A DNA stretch of 64,000 nt from Inquilinus sp042743185 (GCF_042743185.1 NZ_JBHYMS010000040.1:9712-73711), one strand, 5' to 3'; positions 17,489-26,035 are shown, counted from the first letter of the stretch. Notes: a model not told the origin generated them from the sequence alone. Made by a program: numbers and translations.

Positions 17489-18286
17489 TCAGGCCTTCAC
17501 GAAGCTGGGGCGCCAGCGCAGCACGCTGCGCTCGATCCCGCGGACGAGCTGGTCGGCGCCGAGGCCGAGCAGGGCGTAGACGATCAGGCCGACGAAGATG
17601 ATGTCGGTGCGCAGGAAGTCGCGCGCGGTCATCACCAGGTAGCCGATGCCGCTGGAGGCGTTGATCTGCTCGCCGATCACCAGGCTGAGCCAGGCGGAGC
17701 CGAGCGAGTAGCGCAGGCCGACCAGGGCGGAGGGCAGGGCGCCCGGCAGGATCACCTGCCGGATCAGCTCGCGCTGCGACAGGCCGAACACGCTGGCGGC
17801 CTCGACCAGCTTGGCGTCGACGCCGCGGATGCCGGCGAACAGCGTCAGGTAGATCGGGAAGGCGGAGCCGAGCGCGACCAGCGCGATCTTCGGCGTCTCG
17901 CCGATGCCGAACCACAGGATGAACAGCGGCACCAGCGCCAGGAAGGGCAGGGTGCGCAGCATCTGCATGGTGGCGTCGACCAGATCCTCGCCGCGCCGCG
18001 ACAGCCCGGCGACCAGCGCCAGCGCGGCGCCGGTGGTGACGCCGATGGCGAGGCCGGCGCTGACCCGGCCAAGCGAGACCAGCAGGTGCTGCAGCAGCTC
18101 GCCCGAGGCCAGCAGCGTCCAGAAGGTGGCGATGATGGTCGCCGGCGAGGCGATCGACCGGGCCGGGATCAGCCCGGCGGAGGAGCCGGCCTGCCACAGC
18201 AGGATGATCACCAGCGGCGGGATGAACCGGCGGAACCGCTCGATCCGGAAGCCGCCGGCAGGCTGGGTCAGCGAAAGGATGGCCAA
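17489..18286 (-). CDS. ssuC: aliphatic sulfonate ABC transporter permease
   Basis: 265 residues, about six membrane helices, with the EAA loop AASVFGLSQRELIRQVILPGALP (read near 150-172) typical of the SsuC/TauC family. First gene of the leftward ssu operon (C-B-flavoprotein-D-A-flavin reductase). The C-terminal end EQINASSGIGYLV and RGIERSVLRWRP also fit the family. Confidence 0.92.
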   Translation of the reverse strand: MAILSLTQPAGGFRIERFRRFIPPLVIILLWQAGSSAGLIPARSIASPATIIATFWTLLASGELLQHLLVSLGRVSAGLAIGVTTGAALALVAGLSRRGEDLVDATMQMLRTLPFLALVPLFILWFGIGETPKIALVALGSAFPIYLTLFAGIRGVDAKLVEAASVFGLSQRELIRQVILPGALPSALVGLRYSLGSAWLSLVIGEQINASSGIGYLVMTARDFLRTDIIFVGLIVYALLGLGADQLVRGIERSVLRWRPSFVKA

Positions 18287-18604
18287 GACGATGTCCTGTT
18301 GCCGGATGCGGAAGGGGCGACAGCGGGTGCCGCTGGTCTGTAGATCATGACCGACGATAATTCTGAGTCAATGTGATTCTGAAATTAATAGCTTAATAAA
18401 CATGTAATTCTTCAAGAAGCTGATCCGACTGGATTCTCCGGCGGATCCTCACGGCGCAGCCGGCCGGCCGAGCCGCAGCCGCATGGCAGCGATGCCGGAT
18501 AATTGCACATCGGTAATTTGTTTTGACGTTGCTTTGGCCGGTATGACAATGGCCTTCCACGATCAGCCGCAGCCTGCCGATCAGGGATCGGCCCCGGAGT
18601 CGAC
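18287..18604. promoter_or_regulatory. AT-rich divergent regulatory region of the ssu operon and nitroreductase
   Basis: A 318-base gap between divergent genes, much richer in A/T than its surroundings at 18350-18420. On the minus strand TTGACT (18371-18366) and CATGAT (18349-18344) are 16 bases apart and could serve the ssu operon. ATTCTGA occurs twice in direct orientation (18360-18366, 18376-18382), 16 bases apart, a possible activator site such as CysB/Cbl-like regulators use. On the plus strand TTGACG near 18523 precedes the nitroreductase. No gene seen inside. Confidence 0.4.
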
Positions 18605-19201
18605 ATGACCAGCCTCAACGGCCGCGTGGCCGAGCACGACATCGATACCCTGTTCCTGCGGCGCTGGTCGCCGCGCGCCTTCACCGAGGAGGCGATTCCG
18701 GAATCGGAGCTGCTGCGCTTCTTCGAGGCGGCGCGCTGGGCGCCTTCGGCCTACAACTCACAGCCCTGGCACTTCATCTACGCCCGCCGCGGCACGGCGC
18801 GCTGGCCGGTCTTCCTCGACATCCTGAACGAATGGAACCGTGGCTGGGCGCAGCATGCTGCGGCGCTGGTCATCGTCACGTCGAAGACGAAATTCGACCA
18901 GCCCGGCAAGGGCGAGACCCCGCTTCTCACCCACTCCTTCGACGCCGGCGCCGCCTGGTCGAACTTCGCGCTGCAGGCCCTGCTGTCCGGCTGGCACACC
19001 CACGGCATGTCCGGCTTCGATCGCGACAAGGCGCACAGCCTGCTGGGCCTGCCGGCGGAGTATGGGGCCGACGCGGCCATCGCCATCGGCCGGCTCGGCG
19101 ACAAGGCGGTCCTGCCGGAGAAGCTGCAGGAGCGTGAAGTGCCCAGCGGCCGCAAGCCCCTGGGCAGCATCGTCTCGGAAGGAGCGTTCCGGGGCGAGTA
19201 A
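18605..19201 (+). CDS. nitroreductase family protein
   Basis: 198 residues, the short single-domain form. FMN-binding features: RRWSPRAFTEEAIPESELLRFFEAARWAPSAYNSQPWHF (residues 17-56 in summary), with the SxNxQPW motif, and a C-terminal AIAIGRLGD. Uses NAD(P)H to reduce nitro groups, quinones or enones. It lies between the ssu operon and a second SsuA-like gene, divergent from ssuC, so it could assist in handling an aromatic sulfur compound, but this is inference. Start ATG is 4 bases after GGAGTCG. Confidence 0.85.
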   Translation: MTSLNGRVAEHDIDTLFLRRWSPRAFTEEAIPESELLRFFEAARWAPSAYNSQPWHFIYARRGTARWPVFLDILNEWNRGWAQHAAALVIVTSKTKFDQPGKGETPLLTHSFDAGAAWSNFALQALLSGWHTHGMSGFDRDKAHSLLGLPAEYGADAAIAIGRLGDKAVLPEKLQEREVPSGRKPLGSIVSEGAFRGE

Positions 19202-19234
19202 GGGTTGGCCGCTGCGCCGGCCCGTCCCCGTTCC

Positions 19235-19312
19235 TGTCATTGCCGGGCCTGGCCCGGCAATCCAGTCTTTGTCGACAGTCTCTGGATGCCCGGGTCAAGC
19301 CCGGGCATGACA
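19235..19312. repeat. 78-bp composite palindromic repeat (two inverted 31-bp hairpin units)
   Basis: Two 31-base units, 19235-19265 (TGTCATTGCCGGGCC...CCAG) and 19282-19312 (CTGGATGCCCGGG...GACA), are inverted copies of each other around a 16-base spacer, and each is itself a GC-rich hairpin (for example TTGCCGGGCC/GGCCCGGCAA). This is the structure of the abundant intergenic REP-like repeats of alphaproteobacteria. It sits after the nitroreductase stop, where it may also end transcription. Confidence 0.75.
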
Positions 19313-19435
19313 AAACCAAATTAACGTAATAATAATGTTCAAAATTTCAGTTTGACTCATATAGATTTGTATATTCACCTGATCCACATCGAAGTTCGGC
19401 ATTGCCGCGTCCCACGCCCACCGCAAGGATCGCCC

Positions 19436-20410
19436 GTGCCCATCATCCTGTCGCGCCGCTCGCTGCTGGCCGGCGGCGCCGGTGTCCTGGCGCTCGCCGT
19501 GCCCGGCCTCTCCCGTGCCGAGGCCGGCGTCACCCTGCGCGCCGCCAAGTACAAGGGCCGTGAGGACAACCTGCTGCGCGCCGCCGGCCAGCTCGAAACG
19601 CCCTACACGCTGACCTTTGGCGAATTCGCCTCCGGCAACGTCATCGTCGAGGCGATGAATGCCGGCGCCATCGATGTCGGGTCGATGAGCGAGATCCCGC
19701 CGGTCTTCGCCGCCGCCTCCGGCGCCCGGATCAAAGCGGTCGCGATCATCGCCGACGACGTCAACAACCAGGTCGTCCTGGTGCCGAAGGACAGCCCGAT
19801 CCGCACGCCTTCCGATCTCGCCGGCAAGCGCGTCGGCTATGTCCGCGCCACCACCACCCAATACTATCTGGCCCGGATCCTGAAGGCGGCCGGCCTGTCC
19901 TTTGCCGACGTCACCGGCGTGCCGCTGACCCCGGCCGACGGCCGCGCCGCCTTCGACCAGGGCGCCATCGACGCCTGGGCGATCTACGGCTATTCCGTGC
20001 CGATCACCATCGCCGCCTCCGGCGCCCGGGTGCTGGTCACCGCCAACGGCTATCTCTCCGGCAACTACGTCTACGCCGCCCGGGCCGAGGCGCTGGACGA
20101 CCCGGCACTGTCGGCCGCGATCGGCGACTACCTGCTGCGCATCAAGCGGGCCTGGGCCTGGCAGCAGGCCCATCTCGAGGATTGGGCGACGGTCTTCAGC
20201 GAGGCGATCGGCGTGCCGCGCGACATCGTGCTGGGCCAGCTGCGCAACGCCAGCCAGCCCAACGACCTGAAGCCGGTGACTGACGACGCCGTCGCCTCGG
20301 TCCAGGCCGTCGCCGACACCTTCATCGAGCTCGGCCTGGTGCCTGGTCCGATCGATGTCGGCCCTTTGTTCGACCGCCGCTACGGCGACCTGCTGGCCAA
20401 GAGCGCCTGA
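19436..20410 (+). CDS. SsuA-like ABC transporter substrate-binding protein (second copy)
   Basis: 324 residues from the GTG at 19436, which has AAGGAT 5 bases upstream; a start at 19352 would add a non-signal-like leader. Twin-arginine-like signal (SRRSLLAGG..., cleavage near 22). Fold markers: FASGNVIVEAMNAGAIDVGSMSE, VPKDSPIRTPSDLAGKRVGY, GAIDAWAIYGY. Same family as SsuA/TauA, but the mature N-terminus (TLRAAKYKGRED) differs from the three paralogues, implying a different ligand. It is followed by a class II aldolase and another SsuA-like gene. Confidence 0.85.
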   Translation: MPIILSRRSLLAGGAGVLALAVPGLSRAEAGVTLRAAKYKGREDNLLRAAGQLETPYTLTFGEFASGNVIVEAMNAGAIDVGSMSEIPPVFAAASGARIKAVAIIADDVNNQVVLVPKDSPIRTPSDLAGKRVGYVRATTTQYYLARILKAAGLSFADVTGVPLTPADGRAAFDQGAIDAWAIYGYSVPITIAASGARVLVTANGYLSGNYVYAARAEALDDPALSAAIGDYLLRIKRAWAWQQAHLEDWATVFSEAIGVPRDIVLGQLRNASQPNDLKPVTDDAVASVQAVADTFIELGLVPGPIDVGPLFDRRYGDLLAKSA

Positions 20411-20431
20411 CCCCTCGCGAGGACCGATCCC

Positions 20432-21214
20432 ATGAGCCAAGCCACCGTCGCCACCCGGGCCCGGGACTTCTTCACCCTGCCGCAGCACGGCTCGCTGGAG
20501 GCGGAGCGGCTGCACCGCAAGCAGCGCCTGGCCGCCGCCTTTCGCATCTTTGCTCGCCGAGGCTTCGACCAGGGCCTGGCCGGCCACATCACGGCGCGGG
20601 ATCCGAAGCTGACCGACCATTTCTGGGTCAACCCGCTGGGCAAGCATTTCGGCCGGATCCGCGTCTCCGACCTGCAACTGGTCAATGAGCACGGCGAGAT
20701 CGTCGAGGGCAGTCAGCCGATCAACGAGGCCGCCTTCGTCATCCACGCCGCGATCCACAAGGCACGGCCGGACGTGGTGGCCGCCGCCCACACCCATTCG
20801 ACCTACGGCAAGGCCTGGTCGACGCTCGGCCGGCTGCTCGACCCGATCACCCAGGATTCCTGCAGCTTCTACGGCGACCACGGGCTCTATGGCGAGTTCC
20901 ACGGCGTGGTGCTGGAGGCGGAGGAGGGCGAGCGCATCGTCCGGGCGCTGGGCAACAGGAAGGCCGTGATCCTGCAGAATCACGGCTTCCTCACCGCCGG
21001 CCCGTCGGTCGAAGCGGCCGTGTGGTGGTACATCGCCATGGACAATGCAGCCCACGCCCAGCTGCTGGCCGAGGCCGCGGGCAAGCCGATCGTGCTGGAC
21101 CCCGAGACCGCGAAGCTCACCTACGACCGGGTCGGCGGCCCGACCGGCGGGGCGCTCAGCTTCAAGCCGCTGTGGGACTGGATCGTCGCGGCCGAGCCCG
21201 ACCTGCTGGATTGA
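20432..21214 (+). CDS. class II aldolase/adducin family protein
   Basis: 260 residues. Metal site motif AAAHTHSTYGKAW near 112-124 (HxH) and third His in LQNHGFLTAG near 178; N-terminal GLAGHITARDP. Relatives include fuculose-phosphate aldolase and ribulose-phosphate epimerases; this longer, N-extended adducin-like version is common beside ABC transporters. It could split or decarboxylate a carbonyl product left after desulfonation, but no substrate can be named. Translationally coupled to the following binding protein (TGATG). Confidence 0.88.
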   Translation: MSQATVATRARDFFTLPQHGSLEAERLHRKQRLAAAFRIFARRGFDQGLAGHITARDPKLTDHFWVNPLGKHFGRIRVSDLQLVNEHGEIVEGSQPINEAAFVIHAAIHKARPDVVAAAHTHSTYGKAWSTLGRLLDPITQDSCSFYGDHGLYGEFHGVVLEAEEGERIVRALGNRKAVILQNHGFLTAGPSVEAAVWWYIAMDNAAHAQLLAEAAGKPIVLDPETAKLTYDRVGGPTGGALSFKPLWDWIVAAEPDLLD

Positions 21215-22167
21215 TGCCGATGCGAAAGACCATAGGCCGCCGCGACGTGTCGCGCCTCGCCCTTGCCCTGCCGCTGGCGGCGCTGGCCCGCCCGGGCCGG
21301 GCCCAGACAACGGCGCTGCAGGTCGGCGACCAGCTGTTCGGCAATCGCTCGGTGGTCGAGGTCTCGGGCCAGGCCGAGGGCCTGCCCTATGCCATCGACT
21401 GGAAGCAGTTCCCGGCCGCCCAGCCGCTGCTGGAGGCGCTGAACGCCGGGGCGCTCGATGTCGGCATGATGGGCGACCTGTCCTTCTTCACGGTCTTCGC
21501 CGCCGGGGCGCCGCTGCGCGCCATCGGCGCCTACCGTTCCGACCCGGCGACCCAGGCGATCCTGGTGCGCGAGGACTCGCCGATCCGGGGCGTGCAGGAC
21601 CTGAAGGGCCGGCGGCTGGCCGGCACCCGCGCCGGCTGGGGCCAGTTCCTGATCCTGGCGACGCTGCAGCGGGCCGGCATCGACCCGTCGGAGGTCGAGA
21701 TCGTGCTGCTGCCGCCGCCGGAGGCGCGCTCGGCGCTGGCGGCCGGGGCGATCGACGCCTGGGCGGTGTGGGAGCCCTATGTCTCGACCGAGATCCTGGA
21801 GCGCGGCGCCCGGGTGGTGGCGGACGGGCGCGGCCTGTCGCCGACCGTCACCTTCGTCGCCGCCCATGTCGACGCGATCGCAGCCAAGCGCGCGGCGCTG
21901 CAGGACTTCCTCGGCCGCCTCGCCGCCGGCCGCGCCTGGGTCCGCGCCCATCCGGCCGAATACGCCCGCTACTATGCCGGGCTGTCGAAGATCCCGGAAC
22001 CGGTGGTGCAGCGCTCGACCGAGCAGCAGCAGGCCGGTTTCATCGCCCTCGACGATGCGGTGGTGGCGGAGCTGCAGCGCGCCGCCGACCTGACGGTGGA
22101 GTTCGGCATCCTGCGCGACCGGGTCGACGTCGCGTCCACCATCGACCGCAGCTTCACCGCGGTCTGA
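21214..22167 (+). CDS. SsuA-like ABC transporter substrate-binding protein (third copy)
   Basis: 317 residues from the ATG at 21214 that overlaps the aldolase stop; an ATG at 21220 is an alternative. Twin-arginine-like leader (GRRDVSRLALALPLAALA). Markers: ALQVGDQLFGNRSVVE, FPAAQPLLEALNAGALDVGMMGD, GTRAGWGQFLILATLQRAGI, AIDAWAVWEPYVSTE. Its body is closer in wording to SsuA at 13367 than to the copy at 19436. No permease or ATPase follows, so it must use those at 16634-18286 or elsewhere. Confidence 0.87.
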   Translation: MPMRKTIGRRDVSRLALALPLAALARPGRAQTTALQVGDQLFGNRSVVEVSGQAEGLPYAIDWKQFPAAQPLLEALNAGALDVGMMGDLSFFTVFAAGAPLRAIGAYRSDPATQAILVREDSPIRGVQDLKGRRLAGTRAGWGQFLILATLQRAGIDPSEVEIVLLPPPEARSALAAGAIDAWAVWEPYVSTEILERGARVVADGRGLSPTVTFVAAHVDAIAAKRAALQDFLGRLAAGRAWVRAHPAEYARYYAGLSKIPEPVVQRSTEQQQAGFIALDDAVVAELQRAADLTVEFGILRDRVDVASTIDRSFTAV

Positions 22168-22197
22168 TCCTCTCCGTCGGGGGGCGGGGGAGGGGAG

Positions 22198-22231
22198 AAG
22201 GGCCCGGCCGGGGGGAACCGGCCGGGCCCTT
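22198..22231. terminator. bidirectional terminator hairpin, perfect 14-bp stem
   Basis: AAGGGCCCGGCCGG (22198-22211) and CCGGCCGGGCCCTT (22218-22231) pair perfectly around GGGGAA. It sits between two convergent SsuA-like genes (stops at 22167 and 22243). No U-tract longer than two is present, but the stem is very stable. Confidence 0.75.
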
Positions 22232-22242
22232 CCATGCGTTTC

Positions 22243-23205
22243 TCACCCCTGTGATGCGGTCCAGACGTTGTCCCGCACCGTGATCGCCTCGGGGATCAGG
22301 CCAAGCCGGTGGAAGCGGTCGGCGGAAGACTGCTGATTGGCGACGATGGTGTCGTCCAGCGGCAGCACGCCGAAGGCGCCGCGCTGGGCCGCGACCGTCT
22401 GGGCGGCGAGGTCGACGCCGGTGACCGCCGCCATCGCCTTGGCCAGCTCGTCGCGGTGGCCGTTGGCCCAGGACGCCGCCTCGGCCAGCGCGTCCAGGAC
22501 CAGCCGGATGGTCTTCGGATGCGCGTCGGCATAATCGCGATGGGCCAGCAGGAACGGCGCCGCCCGCAGCACCTCGCCGGTCCAGGCGACGACGCGGACG
22601 CCGGTGCGCTGCTGTGCCAGCGCCAGGAACGGGTCCCAGATCGTCCAGGCGTCGAACTGGTCGGTGTCGAAGGCGGCGGCGGCGTCGGCCGGGCCCAGAT
22701 AGACCGGGGTGATGTCGCCGAAGGCGATGCCCGCCTTCTCCAGCGCCGCCGCGGTCAGGTTGTGCGAGCTGGTGCCCTTGGCCAGGCCGATGCGCTTGCC
22801 CTTCAGGTCGGCGACGCTGCGGATCGGCGACGCCTCTTTGACGATGATCGCCTCGGCCTGCGGCGACGGCGGGATCGCGGCGACATAGACGAAGGGGATG
22901 CCGGCGGCCTGGGCGAAGATCGGCGGGCCGTCGCCGGTGTAGCCGAAATCGAGGCTGCCGGCGTTCAGCGCCTCCAGCAGCGCCGGGCCGGTCGCGAACT
23001 CGACCCAGCTGACCTTGACCCCGAGCGGCTCCAGCCTGGCCTCGACCAGCTTCTGCTCCCGGGCGACGACCAGCAGGCCGACCTTCTGGAAGCCGATCCG
23101 CAGCTCCTTCGGCGTGTCGTCGGCGAGGGCGGCGGAGGGCAGGGCCGCGAGGGCTCCCGCCCCGGCCAGCAGGGCCGCGAAATCGCGGCGCGACAGCAGC
23201 GTCAT
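22243..23205 (-). CDS. SsuA-like ABC transporter substrate-binding protein (fourth copy)
   Basis: 320 residues from the ATG at 23205 (an ATG at 23217 adds four). Twin-arginine signal (LSRRDFAALLAGAGALAALPSAALA). Markers: LRIGFQKVGLLVVAREQ, WVEFATGPALLEALNAGSLDFGYTGDGPP, KEASPIRSVADLKGKRIGLAKGTSSHNLT, FDAWTIWDPFLA. This wording is typical of the common SsuA subgroup of sulfonate binding proteins. Transcribed leftward after a short AT-rich leader; the amidase gene behind it has the same direction. Confidence 0.88.
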   Translation of the reverse strand: MTLLSRRDFAALLAGAGALAALPSAALADDTPKELRIGFQKVGLLVVAREQKLVEARLEPLGVKVSWVEFATGPALLEALNAGSLDFGYTGDGPPIFAQAAGIPFVYVAAIPPSPQAEAIIVKEASPIRSVADLKGKRIGLAKGTSSHNLTAAALEKAGIAFGDITPVYLGPADAAAAFDTDQFDAWTIWDPFLALAQQRTGVRVVAWTGEVLRAAPFLLAHRDYADAHPKTIRLVLDALAEAASWANGHRDELAKAMAAVTGVDLAAQTVAAQRGAFGVLPLDDTIVANQQSSADRFHRLGLIPEAITVRDNVWTASQG

Positions 23206-23384
23206 CGGTTCATCCAATTTTGTGGCGTATATTTACGGCGACAAAACACATACATGAACGGAATGACAAATTTATATACTAAAATTAACTGCTGTTCATC
23301 AGCATGCAAATCCCAGGACCGAAGATGCCTTCCCACCGTCATTGCAAGGAGGCGAGGCCGGCGAAGCAATGACGATGGAAAGGC
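23206..23384. promoter_or_regulatory. AT-rich leader of the fourth ssuA-like gene with a palindromic repeat
   Basis: An A/T-rich run (about 23215-23310) precedes the binding protein gene and should hold its promoter, although I find no clear consensus boxes. The part nearest the amidase stop contains the inverted repeat described separately at 23337-23374. Confidence 0.35.
23337..23374. repeat. REP-like palindrome with 9-bp arms
   Basis: CGTCATTGC (23337-23345) and GCAATGACG (23366-23374) are perfect inverted arms around a purine-rich GAGG/GCGAAG spacer. The pattern CGTCATTGC...GAGGCGA...GAAGCAATGACG is of a kind familiar as an intergenic repeat in many proteobacterial genomes. It lies just after the amidase stop. 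Confidence 0.6.
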
Positions 23385-24782
23385 TCAGCCGCGTTGGTCG
23401 ATTCCGGCGGCCTCGGCGGCCAGGCCGATGGCCAGCAGCCGGGCGTCGTCGCCGGCGGGGGCGGACAGCAGCAGGCTGGTCGGCAGGCCGCGCTGGTCCA
23501 GCCCGGTCGGCAGGGCCAGGCCGCAGGTGGTCAGGACGTTGCCGATCATGGTGTTGCGCAGGCTGCGCAGGTTGACCTGGTGGTACAGCTCGACATCGGC
23601 CTCCAGCGGCGCGATCTCCGGCGCCGCATGCGGCACGGTGGGGAAGGCCAGCAGGGCGCCGTCCAGCTCGGCCGCCAGCGCCGGGCTCAGCCGCCGCCGC
23701 ATGGCCTGGATCGCCAGCAGGTCGAGGGCCGTCATCCGCTTGCCGTTGACGATGCGCGAGGTGATGCGCGGGTCGACGCGCGCCGCGTCCGGCCCCTCCA
23801 TCAGCTCGCGGTGGAAGGCATAGGCCTCCGCGGCGGTCAGCGAGCCATGGGCGGCGCCGACCGCCGCCATCTCGTCGATGATGGCGATGCGCCGCCGCTC
23901 GACCTTGGCCCCCGCGGCGGCCAGGGCGGACAGGGCCCGCTCGAAATTCGCGACCACGCCGTCCTCGGCCTGGTCGAACACGCTATTCTCCGGCACCACC
24001 AGGTGCAGGCCGGACAGCTCGGCCCGGCGGATGTCGGTGGCGACGGCGCCGCGCAGCGCGGCATCCAGCAGGATGCAGTCCTCCACCGTCCGGGCCAGCG
24101 GGCCGACCGAATCCAGGGTCTGCGACAGCGGGAACACGCAGGTCTTGTCGATCCGGCCCTCGGAGGTCTTCAGGCCGACCAGCCCGTTGAAGGCGGCGGG
24201 GATGCGCACCGACCCACCGGTGTCGGTGCCGATGGCGCAGGGGGCCAGGCCGCGCGCCACCGCGACGGCGGACCCGGAGGAGGAGCCGCCGGGCGCCCGC
24301 GGCGTCGCCGCGTCGAACGGGTTCAGCGGCGTGCCGTAATGCGGGTTGATGCCGAGGCCGGAATAGGCGAATTCGCTGAGATTGACCTTGCCCAGGCTGA
24401 CCATGCCGGCGGCGGCCAGGTGGCGCGCGATCGGCGCGTCCGCCGCGGCCGGCGTGGCGTGGCGCCGCACCTCGGCCCCGGCGGTGGTGACGGTGCCTTC
24501 CAGGTCGACCAGGTCCTTCCAGGCTACCGGCACGCCGTCCAGCGGCCCGCGCGGCCGGCCGGCGCGGTAGCGCTTCAGGCTCGCCTCCGCCTCGCCCCGC
24601 GCCCGCGCCTCGGTCAGGGTCAGGAACACCGCCTGGTCCGGGCAGGCGCGGATGCGGTCGAGGAAGAACTCGGTCGCGGCCACCGGGTCGGCCGCGCCGG
24701 CGAGGTACAGGCGGCCGAGGGCGGCGGCGGAGATCTGGGACAGGTCGGTCACAGGCGATGGTTCCACGGCCCCGGATACCAT
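23385..24782 (-). CDS. amidase (amidase signature family)
   Basis: 465 residues from the ATG at 24782; a GTG at 24752 is an alternative. The Ser-cisSer-Lys triad is intact: Lys89 in VAWKDLVD, the GGSSSGS motif at 165-171, and Ser191 in TDTGGSVRIPA. AtzF/GatA-like fold. Hydrolyses an amide to acid plus ammonia in the cytoplasm. It may process a carboxamide or sulfonamide-like substrate brought in with the neighbouring binding protein, but it could equally be unrelated. No GatB/C partners nearby, so it is not the tRNA amidotransferase. Confidence 0.9.
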   Translation of the reverse strand: MVSGAVEPSPVTDLSQISAAALGRLYLAGAADPVAATEFFLDRIRACPDQAVFLTLTEARARGEAEASLKRYRAGRPRGPLDGVPVAWKDLVDLEGTVTTAGAEVRRHATPAAADAPIARHLAAAGMVSLGKVNLSEFAYSGLGINPHYGTPLNPFDAATPRAPGGSSSGSAVAVARGLAPCAIGTDTGGSVRIPAAFNGLVGLKTSEGRIDKTCVFPLSQTLDSVGPLARTVEDCILLDAALRGAVATDIRRAELSGLHLVVPENSVFDQAEDGVVANFERALSALAAAGAKVERRRIAIIDEMAAVGAAHGSLTAAEAYAFHRELMEGPDAARVDPRITSRIVNGKRMTALDLLAIQAMRRRLSPALAAELDGALLAFPTVPHAAPEIAPLEADVELYHQVNLRSLRNTMIGNVLTTCGLALPTGLDQRGLPTSLLLSAPAGDDARLLAIGLAAEAAGIDQRG

Positions 24783-24862
24783 CGCCCCGGCGGGCCGCCG
24801 GCCGGGCGCGATCCGCTACTCGACCAGCCGGCGCCGCGTTTGTCGAGTGCGGTGTTCCGCGC

Positions 24863-25231
24863 CTACACCGTCAGCGCGAACACGCGCAACCGATGGCCGT
24901 CGGGGTCGAGGGCGACGAAGGTGTGGCCGAAATCCAGCGTGGTCGGCGGCTGCGGGATCGGCAGGCCGCGGCCGCGCCACTCGTCATGCAGCGCATCGAC
25001 CGTCGCGGCATCGGCGACGCTGAAGCCGATCTCGCCGCCGCCGCCGGCCGCCGTCGCCGCCGGCTCGACCGTATGCCGCGACCACAATCCCAGCTTCGCT
25101 CCGCCGTCGAGCAGGAACAGGGCGAAGGTGGGCGAGGATTCGACTGGCTCGCGGCCCAGCAGCCCGGCATAGAAGGCGGCGCTGGCCGGCGGGTTGTCGA
25201 CATAGAGCAGGGTGTAGCTCGGGATGGGCAT
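24863..25231 (-). CDS. VOC family protein (glyoxalase/bleomycin resistance fold)
   Basis: 122 residues, one VOC module pair: PIPSYTLLYVDNPPASAAFYAGLLGREPVES at the start and FVALDPDGHRLRVFAL at the end. Possible metal ligands are sparse, so it may be a binding or glutathione-independent member. The WYL regulator gene downstream of it in coordinates reads the same way and ends upstream of it, so the two may be transcribed together, regulator first. Confidence 0.82.
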   Translation of the reverse strand: MPIPSYTLLYVDNPPASAAFYAGLLGREPVESSPTFALFLLDGGAKLGLWSRHTVEPAATAAGGGGEIGFSVADAATVDALHDEWRGRGLPIPQPPTTLDFGHTFVALDPDGHRLRVFALTV

Positions 25232-25295
25232 CGGGTTCTCCTGGGTGACGACGGCCCCAGGATGCGCACCCCATGCTGTCAGTTTCCGGCAGCAG

Positions 25296-25988
25296 TCAAT
25301 CGCGAGCCGAAATCCCCTGGATCTCCCGCCACTCCTTCAGCAGCGCCTGGCGCCGGCGCGGGTAGCGCGCCTCGATCGCCGCCAGCTCGAGGATCCGGTC
25401 GGTGCGGAAGTGGCGGAAGCCCTGGCGCAGCTCGCACCACGCCACCACCATGCGGACCTGGTCGAAGAAGCCGAGGGCGAAGGGCCAGATCACACGCCGG
25501 GTCTCCGCCCCCTCCGGGCCGCGATAGGCGATGGCCAGCTTGCGCTCTGCCCGGATCGCCCGGCGCACGGCGGCAAGGTCGATGCTGCCGCCGGCGATCG
25601 CCTGGCCGGGGCCGACCAGCAGCGCGGTGGCATCGAGGCCCTGGCGCAGGTCGTCCGGCAGCACCGCGGCGATCTTGGCCAGCGCGTTGCGGGCGGCGGC
25701 GCCCAGCCGGTCGTCGGCACGCTGGCCGACCCAGCGCGAGCCCAGCACCAGCGCCTCGATCTCGTCCTCCGAGAACATCAGCGGCGGCAGCATGAAGCCG
25801 GGCCGCAGCACATATCCCAGCCCCGGCTCGCCCTCGATGTCGGCGCCCTGGGCCTGCAGCGTGGCGATGTCGCGGTAGAGGGTGCGCAGGCTGATCCCGG
25901 TCTCCGCCGCCAGCATGCGGCCGCTGACCGGCCGGCGGTGGCGGCGCAGCACCTGGATCAGATTCAGCAGGCGTTCGGATCGCGACAC
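25296..25988 (-). CDS. HTH/WYL-domain transcriptional regulator (YafY type)
   Basis: 230 residues. N-terminal winged HTH (RSERLLNLIQVLRRHRRPVSGRMLAAETGISLRTLYRDIATLQ in outline, residues 3-45), then a short linker and a WYL region (LAIAYRGPEGAETRRVIWPFALGFFDQVRMVVAWCELRQGFRHFRTDRI in outline, 150-205), here with FFDQVRMV where WYL is usual. Likely a small-ligand-sensing repressor of its own operon with the VOC gene 64 bases on. Confidence 0.85.
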   Translation of the reverse strand: MSRSERLLNLIQVLRRHRRPVSGRMLAAETGISLRTLYRDIATLQAQGADIEGEPGLGYVLRPGFMLPPLMFSEDEIEALVLGSRWVGQRADDRLGAAARNALAKIAAVLPDDLRQGLDATALLVGPGQAIAGGSIDLAAVRRAIRAERKLAIAYRGPEGAETRRVIWPFALGFFDQVRMVVAWCELRQGFRHFRTDRILELAAIEARYPRRRQALLKEWREIQGISARD

Positions 25989-26035
25989 GGCCCCTCCCCT
26001 CGGAGAGGCGATGCTGCCAGAAGATGGCAGCAGCG

